Shown here one piece after another: positions 43,672 through 55,790 of a stretch of DNA of 64,000 nucleotides. Made by a program: the position numbers and the translations under genes. The notes under the pieces are model-generated. The model made no database searches, was not told the origin of the DNA, and saw only the letters and a list, made by a program, of their open reading frames with translations. The first letter of the stretch is position 1. Every line of letters starts with the position of its first letter. Origin of the DNA: Pseudoxanthomonas japonensis (GTDB taxonomy: Bacteria; Pseudomonadota; Gammaproteobacteria; Xanthomonadales; Xanthomonadaceae); the NCBI RefSeq assembly GCF_010093445.1, contig NZ_PDWW01000005.1, positions 124,001 through 188,000 of the forward strand, in the 5' to 3' direction.

Positions 43672-44976
43672 TCAGTCGGGACGCGTGAAGTGCTTGCGCA
43701 AGCCCGCCCAGCAGGCCTGGTAGTCGCGCTGACGGTGCGCCGCCTCGACGGCCTGGCGCGTGGGCCGGATCACCGCACGCGTCTCGAACATGAAGGCCAT
43801 CGTGCCGGTGATGACGTCGGGCTTCGACAGGTCGGCGTTCGATGCCTTCTCGAACGTCGCCGCATCCGGCCCATGCCCGGTCATGCAGTTGTGCAGCGAG
43901 GCGCCGCCCGGCGCGAAGCCTTCGGCCTTGGCGTCGTACACGCCATGGATCAGGCCCATGAACTCGCTGGCGATGTTGCGATGGAACCACGGCGGCCGGA
44001 ACGTGTCCTGCGCCACCAGCCAGCGCGGCGGAAAGATCACGAAATCCATGTTGCCGACACCGGGCGTGTCGCTGGGCGAGGTCAGCACCAGGAAGATCGA
44101 CGGATCCGGATGATCGAAGCTGATCGACCCGATCGTGTTGAAGCGGCGCAGGTCGTAGCGGTACGGCGCGTAGTTGCCGTGCCAGCCCACGACGTCCAGC
44201 GGCGAATGGCCGATGTCGGCCCGCCACAGGTGGCCCTGGAACTTGGCGATCAGCTCGAACGCACCTTCCACGTCTTCGTACGCCGCGACCGGCGTTTCGA
44301 AGTCGCGCGGATTGGCCAGGCCGTTGGAGCCGATCGGCCCCAGGTCCGGCAGGCGCAGCGCCGCGCCGAAGTTCTCGCACACGTAGCCGCGCGCTTCGCC
44401 ATCCAGCAGTTCGACCAGGAAGCGGACGCCGCGCGGAATCACCGCGATCTGCTGCGGCTCGATATCGATCACGCCGAACTCGGTGGCGATGCGCAGGCTA
44501 CCCTGCTGCGGCACGATCAGCAGTTCGCCGTCGGCATCGTAGAAGTAGCGGCCCTGCATCGACCGGTTGGCGGCGTACAGGTGGATGCCGACGCCATGCA
44601 TCGCATCCGGTGAACCGTTACCCGCCATCGTGTACAGACCGTCGACGAAGTCCGTCGGGGTTTCCGGCATCGGCAGCGGCGACCAGCGCATCTGGTCCGG
44701 CGACACCGGCCCCGCGCTGAAGTCGCTGTGCAGCCGGTGCTGTGCATACGGCGCGAACGGTCCGTGCATCGCCGCCGGACGGATGCGGTACAGCCAGCTG
44801 CGCCGGTTCTCCGCGCGCGGCGCGGTGAAGGCCGTCCCGCTCAGCTGTTCCGCATACAGCCCGTGCGCCACGCGCTGCGGCGAGTTGCGGCCCTCCGGCA
44901 GCGTGCCGGGGATCGCCTCGCTGGCGAAGTGGTTGCCGAAGCCGGTCATGTATCCGCGGACAGTGGAGGTCTTCAT
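43672..44976 (-). CDS. hmgA: Homogentisate 1,2-dioxygenase
   Basis: The 434-aa Fe(II) dioxygenase opens the ring of homogentisate in tyrosine and phenylalanine degradation. Signatures: [93 protein letters not shown] and [44 protein letters not shown] 44976 has AAAGG 7 bp upstream. That ribosome site directly abuts the left end of the DUF559 inverted-repeat unit. The longer frame to 45072 is read from the repeat. Confidence 0.96.
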   Translation of the reverse strand: MKTSTVRGYMTGFGNHFASEAIPGTLPEGRNSPQRVAHGLYAEQLSGTAFTAPRAENRRSWLYRIRPAAMHGPFAPYAQHRLHSDFSAGPVSPDQMRWSPLPMPETPTDFVDGLYTMAGNGSPDAMHGVGIHLYAANRSMQGRYFYDADGELLIVPQQGSLRIATEFGVIDIEPQQIAVIPRGVRFLVELLDGEARGYVCENFGAALRLPDLGPIGSNGLANPRDFETPVAAYEDVEGAFELIAKFQGHLWRADIGHSPLDVVGWHGNYAPYRYDLRRFNTIGSISFDHPDPSIFLVLTSPSDTPGVGNMDFVIFPPRWLVAQDTFRPPWFHRNIASEFMGLIHGVYDAKAEGFAPGGASLHNCMTGHGPDAATFEKASNADLSKPDVITGTMAFMFETRAVIRPTRQAVEAAHRQRDYQACWAGLRKHFTRPD

Positions 44977-44986
44977 GTTGATGCCT

Positions 44987-45385
44987 TTAAAGCCCCTCTC
45001 CCGGCGGGAGAGGGGTTGGGGTGAGGGGCGATGGTGAGACGGTCCTGCAAATCGCCTCGGCCACCGCTTCAATCTGCATCAGTACATCGTTGTCCCAGAA
45101 CCTCAGGACGGTGAAACCCTTTGATTCCAGGAACCGCGTTCGTGCGTGATCAGACGTTTCCGTGTGCTGCGATCCATCCACTTCGATCACCAGCTTGACC
45201 GATACGCTGCAGAAATCGACCGTGTAGGGCGGAATCGGATGTTGTCGACGGAACTTCAATCCGTCGATGCCACCGTCCCTGAGGACCGACCACAGCTTGC
45301 GTTCTGCATCTGTCGAACCTGCCCGCAATTCCCTCGCCCGCTCCAACGAGCGCGTCGCCATGGGAGGCCTGCGGTGGTTCGTCAT
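44987..45385 (-). CDS. DUF559 endonuclease-like protein inside inverted repeats
   Basis: From ATG 45385 (AGGAGG 6 bp upstream) the protein is 132 aa. The DUF559 core, related to Vsr/restriction-like nucleases, shows [53 protein letters not shown] and [21 protein letters not shown], with the PD-(D/E)XK-like residues Asp and Glu in VDF and IEVDG. The last 13 residues ([14 protein letters not shown]) are encoded by the left inverted repeat. The gene sits between hppD and hmgA in the same direction. Start codons at 45406 and 45361 are alternatives. Confidence 0.8.
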   Translation of the reverse strand: MTNHRRPPMATRSLERARELRAGSTDAERKLWSVLRDGGIDGLKFRRQHPIPPYTVDFCSVSVKLVIEVDGSQHTETSDHARTRFLESKGFTVLRFWDNDVLMQIEAVAEAICRTVSPSPLTPTPLPPGEGL

Positions 45386-45437
45386 CGTCGTCCTCCTGCC
45401 CCTCACCCCAACCCCTCTCCCGCAGGGAGAGGGGCTT
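44990..45437. mobile_element. DUF559 unit with 40-bp terminal inverted repeats
   Basis: The left end 44990-45029 and the right end 45398-45437 are complementary over 40 bp with one mismatch. Each end also contains its own hairpin (CCCCTCTCCC facing GGGAGAGGGG). The unit encloses only the DUF559 gene and splits hppD from hmgA, with hmgA's ribosome site just outside. No target-site duplication is obvious. A related sequence lies inside the E2 gene at about 58895-59039. I infer a small mobile or mobilised cassette; this is not a named IS. Confidence 0.6.
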
Positions 45438-45448
45438 CAAGCGGGAGA

Positions 45449-46546
45449 CTACAACACCCCGCGCTTCATCTGGTCGCGCTCGATACTCTCGAACAGCGCC
45501 TGGAAATTGCCTTCGCCGAAGCCTTCGTTGCCCTTGCGCTGGATGATCTCGAAGAAGATCGGGCCGAGCGCGTTCTGGGTGAAGATCTGCAGCAGCTTGC
45601 GCTCCTTGGTCTCCACGTCGGCGTCGATCAGGATCTTGTTGCGGGCCAGGCGCGCGACGTCTTCGCCATGGTTGGGAATGCGCTGGTCGATCACGTCGAA
45701 GTAGGTATCCGGCGTATCGAGGAACTCGACGCCGGCCTCGCGCATGCGCTCGACCGTCGTATAGATGTCGTCGGTGAAGCAGGCGATGTGCTGGATGCCC
45801 TCGCCCTTGTAGGCGTCGAGGTATTCGTTGATCTGGCTCTTCGGATCGCTCGACTCGTTGAGCGGAATGCGCACCATGCCGTCCGGCGCGGTCATCGCCT
45901 TCGACAGCAGGCCGGTCTTGGCGCCCTTGATGTCGAAGTAGCGGATCTCGCGGAAGTTGAACAACCGCTCGTAGTAGTCCGCCCACTTGGCCATGTTGCC
46001 GTGGTAGAGGTTGTGGGTCAGGTGGTCGATGAAGGTCAGGCCGAAGCCTTTCGGCATCAGGTCGACGCCCGGCAGGTATTCGTAGTCCGGATCGTGGATG
46101 GTGCCCTGGTCGTCGTAGCGGTCGACGATGTAGAGCATGCAGCCGCCGATGCCCTTGATCACCGGCGCGGCGACGGCCTTGGTCAGTTCGTCGGCGGCGT
46201 CGAACGACTCGGCACCGTTCTTCAGTGCCTGCACGCGCGCCCATTCGGCCAGCTTCTTCACCCGGATCGCGAAACCGCAGGCACTGGGACCGTGCTCGGC
46301 GGCGAAGCGCGCAGCGAAGGAGTCCGGATCCTCGTTGATGAGGAAGGTGCAGTCGCCCTGGCGGTAGGTGCTGATGGCGCGTGTCTTGTGGCGCGCGACC
46401 TGCACGAAGCCCAACTTGCGGAAGTAGTCGTGCAGGTGGTGCGCCTGCCCGGCCGGTGCGGCGAACTCGACGAATTCGAAGCCGTCGATGCCCATCGGGT
46501 TGTCGAACGTCGTGGGCTGCATGCCCAGGTTGGGTTGTGCGTTCAT
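45449..46546 (-). CDS. hppD: 4-hydroxyphenylpyruvate dioxygenase
   Basis: This 365-aa Fe(II) enzyme converts 4-hydroxyphenylpyruvate to homogentisate, the substrate of HmgA. Two VOC-type halves carry the iron ligands in FIDHLTHNL (His), GIQHIACFTDDI (His) and GPIFFEIIQRKGNEGFGEGNF (Glu). The last motif is the classical C-terminal signature. The start is ATG 46546 (MNAQPNLG). It is divergent from a MarR regulator across 77 bp. Confidence 0.96.
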   Translation of the reverse strand: MNAQPNLGMQPTTFDNPMGIDGFEFVEFAAPAGQAHHLHDYFRKLGFVQVARHKTRAISTYRQGDCTFLINEDPDSFAARFAAEHGPSACGFAIRVKKLAEWARVQALKNGAESFDAADELTKAVAAPVIKGIGGCMLYIVDRYDDQGTIHDPDYEYLPGVDLMPKGFGLTFIDHLTHNLYHGNMAKWADYYERLFNFREIRYFDIKGAKTGLLSKAMTAPDGMVRIPLNESSDPKSQINEYLDAYKGEGIQHIACFTDDIYTTVERMREAGVEFLDTPDTYFDVIDQRIPNHGEDVARLARNKILIDADVETKERKLLQIFTQNALGPIFFEIIQRKGNEGFGEGNFQALFESIERDQMKRGVL

Positions 46547-46586
46547 GGGACGTCTCGCTAGGCTTGCGTGGATACGCGCCAATATA

Positions 46587-46600
46587 GTTTCAGGCGAAAC
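46587..46600. promoter_or_regulatory. Palindrome in hppD-marR intergenic region, candidate MarR operator
   Basis: GTTTC-AGGC-GAAAC lies between the divergent hppD and marR starts, next to an AATATAG stretch that could be a -10 element. Its position and symmetry suit binding by the dimeric MarR-family protein encoded alongside. Confidence 0.5.
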
Positions 46601-46623
46601 CACCCACAAGTAGCAGCGCACCA

Positions 46624-47100
46624 ATGAGCCAGCCACCCGACAGCCCGCCCATCCACGCCGATTTCGACCTCGACCGCCTGTTTTCCTACCGGTTGAGCGT
46701 GCTGTCGAACCGGATCAGCAGCGCGATTTCCCGCGAATACCACCGCCGTTTCGGGCTGGCCATCACCGAATGGCGGGTCATGGCGGTGCTCGGGCGCTTC
46801 CCCGGCCTGTCGGCCGGCGAGGTGGCCAACCGCACCGCGATGGACAAGGTGGCGGTCAGCCGGGCGGTGGCCCGCCTGCTGGAGCGGGCGCTGATCCAGC
46901 GCGAGATCCACGGCGACGACCGCCGCCGCTCGGTACTGGCACTGACCGACGAGGGCTTCCGGGTCTACGACGAGGTGGCGCCGATGGTCATCGAGTACCA
47001 CCAGCGCATGCTGGAGCCGCTGACCGAGGAAGAGCGCACGATGCTCGACCAATTGATCGACAAGCTGGCCGGCGAAGGCGTCAAGCGCATCGAGGGCTGA
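46624..47100 (+). CDS. MarR-family regulator, likely of tyrosine catabolism
   Basis: The 158-aa winged-helix protein has ITEWRVMAVLGRFPGLSAGEVANRTAMDKVAVSRAVARLLERALIQREIHGDDRRRSVLALTDEGF, the MarR DNA-binding core with DDRR wing. It is divergent from hppD, and the intergenic palindrome suggests autoregulation plus control of hppD and hmgA. The ligand is probably a pathway intermediate, which is inference from context. Confidence 0.9.
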   Translation: MSQPPDSPPIHADFDLDRLFSYRLSVLSNRISSAISREYHRRFGLAITEWRVMAVLGRFPGLSAGEVANRTAMDKVAVSRAVARLLERALIQREIHGDDRRRSVLALTDEGFRVYDEVAPMVIEYHQRMLEPLTEEERTMLDQLIDKLAGEGVKRIEG

Positions 47101-47121
47101 GGCCCTCCATCCCTGCAAACG

Positions 47122-47154
47122 AAAAACGGCGGCCGATGGCCGCCGTTTTTCTTT
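47122..47154. terminator. Rho-independent terminator after marR, bidirectional
   Basis: A 13-bp perfect stem, AAAAACGGCGGCC facing GGCCGCCGTTTTT, with loop GAT and a T-rich end (TTTTTCTTT). The A-run on the other side makes it usable for the convergent POT transporter gene as well. Confidence 0.88.
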
Positions 47155-47156
47155 GG

Positions 47157-47219
47157 ATCCCCGCCTTCGCGGGGATGACGCATTGGCAAAGCCGCGCGCT
47201 CTGCGCACGGGCCAATGCG

Positions 47220-47222
<3 letters not shown>
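47157..47222. repeat. Composite palindromic repeat at the end of the POT gene
   Basis: ATCCCCGC, CTTC, GCGGGGAT (47157-47176) is a REP-like palindrome of the type seen upstream of trpE. It is followed by a 12-bp inverted repeat, TGACGCATTGGC (47176-47187) against 47211-47222. The second arm includes the stop codon of the POT transporter gene. Confidence 0.65.
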
Positions 47223-48722
<1,500 letters not shown>

Positions 48723-48907
48723 GCGGGCTCCCCCTTCTAAAGTGGTTCAGGACTTCAATCGTCCGTGCCGCAGGCACGGGACGCGCGAGGATTACCGACG
48801 CGGGCAGCGGGCGTCAAACCGGCCCGCAATGGCGTCCAGACCCAGGTCCCGCTGTTCAGGGAGCCAAGTGGTTGCAGGAGAAAGGATTTTCTTTGCGCAT
48901 GGCCCGC

Positions 48908-50485
<1,578 letters not shown>

Positions 50486-50542
50486 CGTGCGGCAGGTTCC
50501 TTCAAGGGGTTCCTCCGCATGCTACCAGCCCGGCCTCGACGC

Positions 50543-51181
50543 TCAACGCGGCCGGAGGTAGCGAGCGTCGTCGAACGTGCTGCACCACTGCGGCCGGTAG
50601 ACCACGACCAGCGCCATGACGCCGCCGCACAGGAAGGCTTCGCCGAACATCATCAACGGCGTGGCGAGCAGGTAGAAGGGCGCGCCCGGCATGTCCAACC
50701 ACACCGCGACCAGGTACTTGGCGAGGTTGCAGGCCGCGATCGCCAGCGCACCGCCCACGAAACCCTGCACCAGTACATAGGCGAACAGGTTCGGCGGCAA
50801 CCTGCGCTCGCACCAGCGAGACCATGCCCAGCCCAGCGCGACCGGCACGACGGCCGTGGCGAGGAAGTCCGGGCCCGGACCCAGCCAGACGTAGCCGAAC
50901 GGCCATGCCACCAGCGACACCACCGCCAGCGCCCACAGCGCGAACGCCGGCCCGAACATCAGCACCGCGACCATCGCACCGATGAAATTCAGCTGCACGC
51001 CCGCCAGGCCATGCGTGTTGAAGATGCGCAGAAGCAGCAGCGCCATGGTCGCGATGCCGAGTACGCGCTGCGCTTCTTCATCGTCCCTCAGCTTGTGCCA
51101 GGGCAGCCGGGTAGCGGCGACCGCCAGCAGCGACACGCCCAGTACTGCGGACGTCCACGGCAGCAGCACCGGCACGTGCAT
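50543..51181 (-). CDS. CbiM-like ECF permease family membrane protein
   Basis: This 212-aa protein has about six membrane helices with RIFNTHGLAGVQLNFIGAMVAVLMFGPAFALWALAVVSLV and CGGVMALVVVYRPQW. It is similar to CbiM-type components of energy-coupling transporters but lacks the N-terminal MHIPDG metal motif (it starts MHVPVLLP). There are no CbiQ or CbiO partners nearby, so cobalt or nickel transport is doubtful. It lies 7 bp after kynA. Confidence 0.6.
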   Translation of the reverse strand: MHVPVLLPWTSAVLGVSLLAVAATRLPWHKLRDDEEAQRVLGIATMALLLLRIFNTHGLAGVQLNFIGAMVAVLMFGPAFALWALAVVSLVAWPFGYVWLGPGPDFLATAVVPVALGWAWSRWCERRLPPNLFAYVLVQGFVGGALAIAACNLAKYLVAVWLDMPGAPFYLLATPLMMFGEAFLCGGVMALVVVYRPQWCSTFDDARYLRPR

Positions 51182-51188
51182 TCCGGGG

Positions 51189-52049
51189 TCAGCGACCGGG
51201 CCCGATCGAGGTGCGTACGTCGAACAGTTCGGGGAAGAACGTCAGCTCCAGCGCCTGTCGCAGGAAGCCGACGCCGCTCGACCCGCCGGTGCCGCGCTTG
51301 AAGCCGATGATGCGCATCACCGTGCGCATGTGGCGGAACCGCCACAGCTGGAACTGGCTTTCCAGGTCCACCAGGTCCTCGCACAGCGAGTACTCGCGCC
51401 AGTAGCGGTCGGTGTCTTCGTAGATCGCCTCGAACACCGGCAGCAACGCGACATCCGCCGCATGCGACTGGCGCCAGTCGCGCTGCAGGTGCTGCGCGGG
51501 AATCGCGTGGTTCCAGCGCGCGAGGTACATCAGGAATTCGTCGTACAGGCTGGGCGCATCCAGCACGGCTTCCAGGCCGGCATGGCCTTCCGGGTCGTGC
51601 GAGAACACCTTCAGCATCGCGGCGTTCTTGTTGCCCAGCAGAAACTCGATGGTGCGGTACTGCAACGACTGGAAGCCGGACGACGGCCCCAGCAGGTCGC
51701 GGAAGCCCATGTACTCGGACGGCGTCAGCGTCTCCAGCACCGACCACTGCTCGGTCAGCTGACGCAGCACCTGCTTGGCGCGCGCCAGCACCTTGCGGCA
51801 CTGCCAGACCTGGTCGCGCTGCAGGAAGCCGATCGCCGCGCGCAGCTCGTGGATCATCAGCTTCATCCACAGCTCCGACACCTGGTGCTGGACGATGAAG
51901 AGCATCTCGTCGTGGTGCGGCGGGTCCGACACCGGATGCTGCGCCGACAGCAGGCGGTCCAGCTGAAGGTAGCCGCCGTAGCTCAGGCGGCCCGACAGGT
52001 CGGTGTGGATGCCCGCTTCCAGCGGGCGTTCGTTCTTCTCTACGGCCAT
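51189..52049 (-). CDS. kynA: Tryptophan 2,3-dioxygenase
   Basis: The 286-aa haem enzyme opens the indole ring of tryptophan to N-formylkynurenine. Diagnostic sequence: [94 protein letters not shown] (proximal His in the HMRTV part). The start is ATG 52049. No kynB or kynU gene is adjacent. Confidence 0.95.
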   Translation of the reverse strand: MAVEKNERPLEAGIHTDLSGRLSYGGYLQLDRLLSAQHPVSDPPHHDEMLFIVQHQVSELWMKLMIHELRAAIGFLQRDQVWQCRKVLARAKQVLRQLTEQWSVLETLTPSEYMGFRDLLGPSSGFQSLQYRTIEFLLGNKNAAMLKVFSHDPEGHAGLEAVLDAPSLYDEFLMYLARWNHAIPAQHLQRDWRQSHAADVALLPVFEAIYEDTDRYWREYSLCEDLVDLESQFQLWRFRHMRTVMRIIGFKRGTGGSSGVGFLRQALELTFFPELFDVRTSIGPGR

Positions 52050-52258
52050 CCGTCGATCAACCGGGGCGCCACGGGGGCAGCGGGGGCGCCAGCGTAACCG
52101 ATGGCGGACGGCCGCCCGGACAAGACGAACAAAAACGGGCACTTATGTCACGTGTATGAAATGCGTGTAGCCCACGCTTTGGTTACATTGCGTCGGCCGG
52201 GGGTGGCATCGCCTCCGACGGGGGGCGGCGTCTAATCCACTGAGGGAGAACCCGTTAC

Positions 52259-55200
52259 ATGGAAATGCCACGGGGCCGCGTTGCGGCCGTGCTCGCGTCT
52301 TTCGCCTTGCTCTTCGCCGCCTCGTCGGTGCAGGCACAGGTGGTCATCAGCCAGGTCTACGGTGGCGGCGGCAACAGCGGCGCCACGCTGAAGAACGACT
52401 TCATCGAGCTGCGCAACAACGGACCCACCGCGGTGGACCTGACCGGCTGGAGCGTGCAGTACACCTCCGCGGCCGGCACCACCTGGAGCGGACGCACCCC
52501 CCTCACCGGCAGCATCCCGGCCGGCGGCTTCTACCTGGTCCAGCAGGCGCAGGGGACCGGCGGCACGGTCGACCTGCCCGCCCCGGATGCCGTGGGTACC
52601 ATCGCGATGAGCGGTACGGCCGGCAAGGTCGCGCTGAGCCGCAGCACCACGGCGCTGACCGGCGCCTGCCCGACTGCCGATGCCAACGTGGTCGACTTCG
52701 TCGGCTTCGGCAGCACCGCCACCTGCTTCGAAGGCAGCGCGCCGACCGGCACGCTCAGCAACACCACCGCCGCGCTGCGGGGCGGCGATGGCAGCATCGA
52801 CACCGACAACAACGGCGCCGACTTCGCGGTCGGCACGCCGAACCCGCGCAACAGCGGCGCCGAGCCGCCGGAACCGCCCGATCCGCCGGTGGCCCTGACC
52901 ATCGCGCAGATCCAGGGCAGCGGCCTGCTGTCGCCGTACAACGGCAAGCGCGTGGTGACCGAAGGCATCGTCACCGCGATCAAGTTCAACAACGGCTTCT
53001 TCCTGCAGGCCGCCAACGATGACGGCGACCCGGCTACGTCCGACGCCGTGTTCGTGTTCACCAGCAGCGCGCCGCCGGCCACCGCCGCCGTCGGCACCCG
53101 CGTGCGCGTGACCGGCACGGTCGAGGAATACACGCCCACGTCCAATCCGCACCAGTTGGCGATCACCGAGATCGTCACGCCGACGGTCGACGTGCTGGAC
53201 ACCGGCGTCGCCCTGCCCGCCGCGATCGAGCTGACCGCCGCCGAGCTGGGCCCCGACGCCCTGCCCGGCACGCTGGAACGCTTCGAAGGCATGCGCGTCA
53301 GCGTGGCGCAGTCGGTGGTCATCGCACCGTCCGGTGGCAGCCTCAGCGAGGCCAACGCCACCGCCAGCAGCGACGGCGTGTTCCATGTCGCCCTGCCCGG
53401 CGTCGCACGTCCGTTCCGCGAGCCCGGCATCGCTGTGATGGATGCCATCACCCTGCCCGCCGGCAAGAACCCGCCGCGCTTCGACACCAACCAGGAACGC
53501 CTGATGGTGCGCAGCCGGGGCCAGGTGGGTGCGGTGCCGCTGTCGGTCGACACCGGTGCCGAGGTCGCGGGCCTGATCGGCGTACTCGACTACTTCGCCG
53601 GCACCTGGGCCGTGCTGCCCGACGTCGGTACGCCGCCGACCGTGACCGGCGGTCGCCTGCCGGAAGCCGTCAACGACGCAAGCTACGACGAAGTCACCAT
53701 CGGCAGCTTCAACCTGCTGCGCCTGTTCGACGAGGTCAACGACAGCAACGGCGCGGTGACGCTGACGCCGGCCGCGCTGGACAAGCGCCTGTCCAAGGCG
53801 GCGCTGGCGATCTGCGACTACCTCAAGGCCCCGGACATCGTGGGTGCGGTGGAAGTGGAGAACCTGCGCGTGCTGCAGCTGCTGTCCGAGCGCATCGACG
53901 CCACCTGCGCCGCGCGCCCGGGCTACGTGCCCTACCTGCAGCCGGGCAACGATGTCGGCGGCATCAACGTCGGCTTCCTGGTGAGCGCTCGCCAGATCGC
54001 CGGCGGCACGGCCCGCGTCGAAGTGCTGGATGTCGCGCAGTTCGGCAAGGAAACCACCATCGCCAATCCGAACGGCACCACCAGCCTGCTCAACGACCGT
54101 CCGCCGCTGCGCCTGCGCGCCCGCGTGCACCAGGATGCGACGTCGAGCTATCCGCTGACCGTCATCGTCAACCACCTGCGTTCGCTCAACGACATCAACG
54201 ACACCCTGCCGGGCAGCAGCGGCTGGGCCACCGGCGGCGAGCGCGTGCGGGTCAAGCGCGGCGCGCAGGCGGTCTACCTGGCGCAGCTGGTGCAGGAGAT
54301 GCAGCAGGCGAACCCGGACGAGAAGATCGTGCTGGTCGGCGACTTCAACGCGTTCGAGTTCAACGACGGCTATGTCGACGTGCTCGGCATCATCAAGGGC
54401 GAAGCGGCACCGGAAGACCAGGTGCTGACGTACATGGCCAGCCCGCTGACCACGCCGCTGGTGGACGGTTCGCAGCTGATCGCCGACCCGGCGCAGCGCT
54501 ACTCGTATTCGTTCGAGGGCAATGCGCAGACGCTGGACCACGTGCTGGTCAACGAGTCGCTGGTGATGGACGCCGCGCTGCGCGTGGACCATGCGCGCAT
54601 CAACGCGGACTTCGGTACGGACAACTTCGGCGACGCATCGCTGGCGATCCGTTCGTCCGACCACGACCCGGTGCGCCTGACCATCCGCGTGCCCTCGTTC
54701 GCCCGCGCCGACCTGTCGGCCACGGTGTCGGCCGACCGCGTCACCGCCAACGTCGGCGAGACCGTGCGTTACACCGCCACGGTGCGCAATGCCGGCCCGG
54801 GTGCCGCTTCGCCGGCCGCGTTCGCTTTCGTGTTCTCGGCCGAACTGTCGCCGTCGCTGGCCACGCTGCCCGCGGGCTGGAGCTGCGCCGCCGCGGAAGT
54901 CACCGGCGGTACGACCCGCGTCGCCTGCACCGTGCCGTCGCTGGCCGTGGGCAGCGACGCGACGTTCGCCATCGACGCCATCGTCCCGGCCAGTGCCTCC
55001 GGCACCACGCTGGGCCTGGGCGTGTCGGCCAACTCCACCGTGCTCGACCCGGCGAGCGGCGACAACGTGGCCTCGGTCTCCGTGGCCATCGCCGCGCTGC
55101 CGACCCGCAAGGCCGACCTGTCGGTGAAGCTGGCCGGCGGTGCGCTGCCGCTGCTGCGCAACACCATCGCCACCGTGCTGGTGCCGGTCCGCAATGCCGG

Positions 55201-55504
55201 TCCGGACACCGCCGAGCAGGTCAAGGTGGTGCTGTCCACGAATGTCGAGGCGCGCTACGCCGCGGTCGCCGCACCGAGCGGCTGGTCCTGCACCCGCGTG
55301 CAGGACACGACCGACGGGTCGAAGGCCGAGTGCACCCGTCGCGGCGCCATGGCCAAGGGCGTGCAGACGCTGGCCTTCGCGATGGTCGTGCCCGGCAAGC
55401 CGAAGCGCGGCACCTCGTTCGAGTTCGAAGCCACGGTGAGCAGCGACACGCCGGACCCGAACGCGGACAACAACCACGACAAGCTCGTCCAGCGCATCCG
55501 CTGA
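52259..55504 (+). CDS. ExeM/NucH-family extracellular endonuclease
   Basis: The 1081-aa secreted protein has a signal peptide (ending SVQAQ, residue 26) and a lamin-tail domain (about 27-150; VVISQVYGGGGNSGATLKNDFIELRNNG). An OB-fold-like domain (about 215-330; YNGKRVVTEGIVTAI) and an endonuclease/exonuclease/phosphatase domain follow (about 480-820; TIGSFNLLRLFDEVN, VGAVEVEN, NHLRSLN, LVGDFNAFEF, SDHDPVRL). Two DUF11-type repeats (about 825-1075) close it. This is the biofilm/extracellular DNA nuclease family. The DUF11 part may anchor or bind. Confidence 0.9.
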   Translation: MEMPRGRVAAVLASFALLFAASSVQAQVVISQVYGGGGNSGATLKNDFIELRNNGPTAVDLTGWSVQYTSAAGTTWSGRTPLTGSIPAGGFYLVQQAQGTGGTVDLPAPDAVGTIAMSGTAGKVALSRSTTALTGACPTADANVVDFVGFGSTATCFEGSAPTGTLSNTTAALRGGDGSIDTDNNGADFAVGTPNPRNSGAEPPEPPDPPVALTIAQIQGSGLLSPYNGKRVVTEGIVTAIKFNNGFFLQAANDDGDPATSDAVFVFTSSAPPATAAVGTRVRVTGTVEEYTPTSNPHQLAITEIVTPTVDVLDTGVALPAAIELTAAELGPDALPGTLERFEGMRVSVAQSVVIAPSGGSLSEANATASSDGVFHVALPGVARPFREPGIAVMDAITLPAGKNPPRFDTNQERLMVRSRGQVGAVPLSVDTGAEVAGLIGVLDYFAGTWAVLPDVGTPPTVTGGRLPEAVNDASYDEVTIGSFNLLRLFDEVNDSNGAVTLTPAALDKRLSKAALAICDYLKAPDIVGAVEVENLRVLQLLSERIDATCAARPGYVPYLQPGNDVGGINVGFLVSARQIAGGTARVEVLDVAQFGKETTIANPNGTTSLLNDRPPLRLRARVHQDATSSYPLTVIVNHLRSLNDINDTLPGSSGWATGGERVRVKRGAQAVYLAQLVQEMQQANPDEKIVLVGDFNAFEFNDGYVDVLGIIKGEAAPEDQVLTYMASPLTTPLVDGSQLIADPAQRYSYSFEGNAQTLDHVLVNESLVMDAALRVDHARINADFGTDNFGDASLAIRSSDHDPVRLTIRVPSFARADLSATVSADRVTANVGETVRYTATVRNAGPGAASPAAFAFVFSAELSPSLATLPAGWSCAAAEVTGGTTRVACTVPSLAVGSDATFAIDAIVPASASGTTLGLGVSANSTVLDPASGDNVASVSVAIAALPTRKADLSVKLAGGALPLLRNTIATVLVPVRNAGPDTAEQVKVVLSTNVEARYAAVAAPSGWSCTRVQDTTDGSKAECTRRGAMAKGVQTLAFAMVVPGKPKRGTSFEFEATVSSDTPDPNADNNHDKLVQRIR

Positions 55505-55524
55505 ACTTTCGCGACATCGTGGGG

Positions 55525-55559
55525 TCGACAGGGGCGCGGGCAACCGCGCCCCTTGTCGT
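55525..55559. terminator. Strong GC hairpin after the nuclease gene
   Basis: AGGGGCGCGG (55530-55539), loop GCAA, CCGCGCCCCT (55544-55553), extended by CGACA and TGTCG on the outside. There is no long U tract, so it may be only a weak intrinsic terminator or an mRNA-stabilising hairpin. Confidence 0.5.
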
Positions 55560-55790
55560 TCCGGAGGCGCCGTTCGCGCATGATGGGACGCACGACACGT
55601 CCAGCCCACCCGAGCGGCAGGCGGACTGACACCGAACGACATCCGGCAACCGCCTGTTTCCGCACCGTTTTCGCCCGGCGATGCACGCCATTCGCCCTCG
55701 TCTTGCTGCATTGCACGAAGGCTGCCGGACGCTCCGTCCCTAAAATTACATTTGAAACCAATTCCGCCGGCCGACGAGAACACCGTCCAG

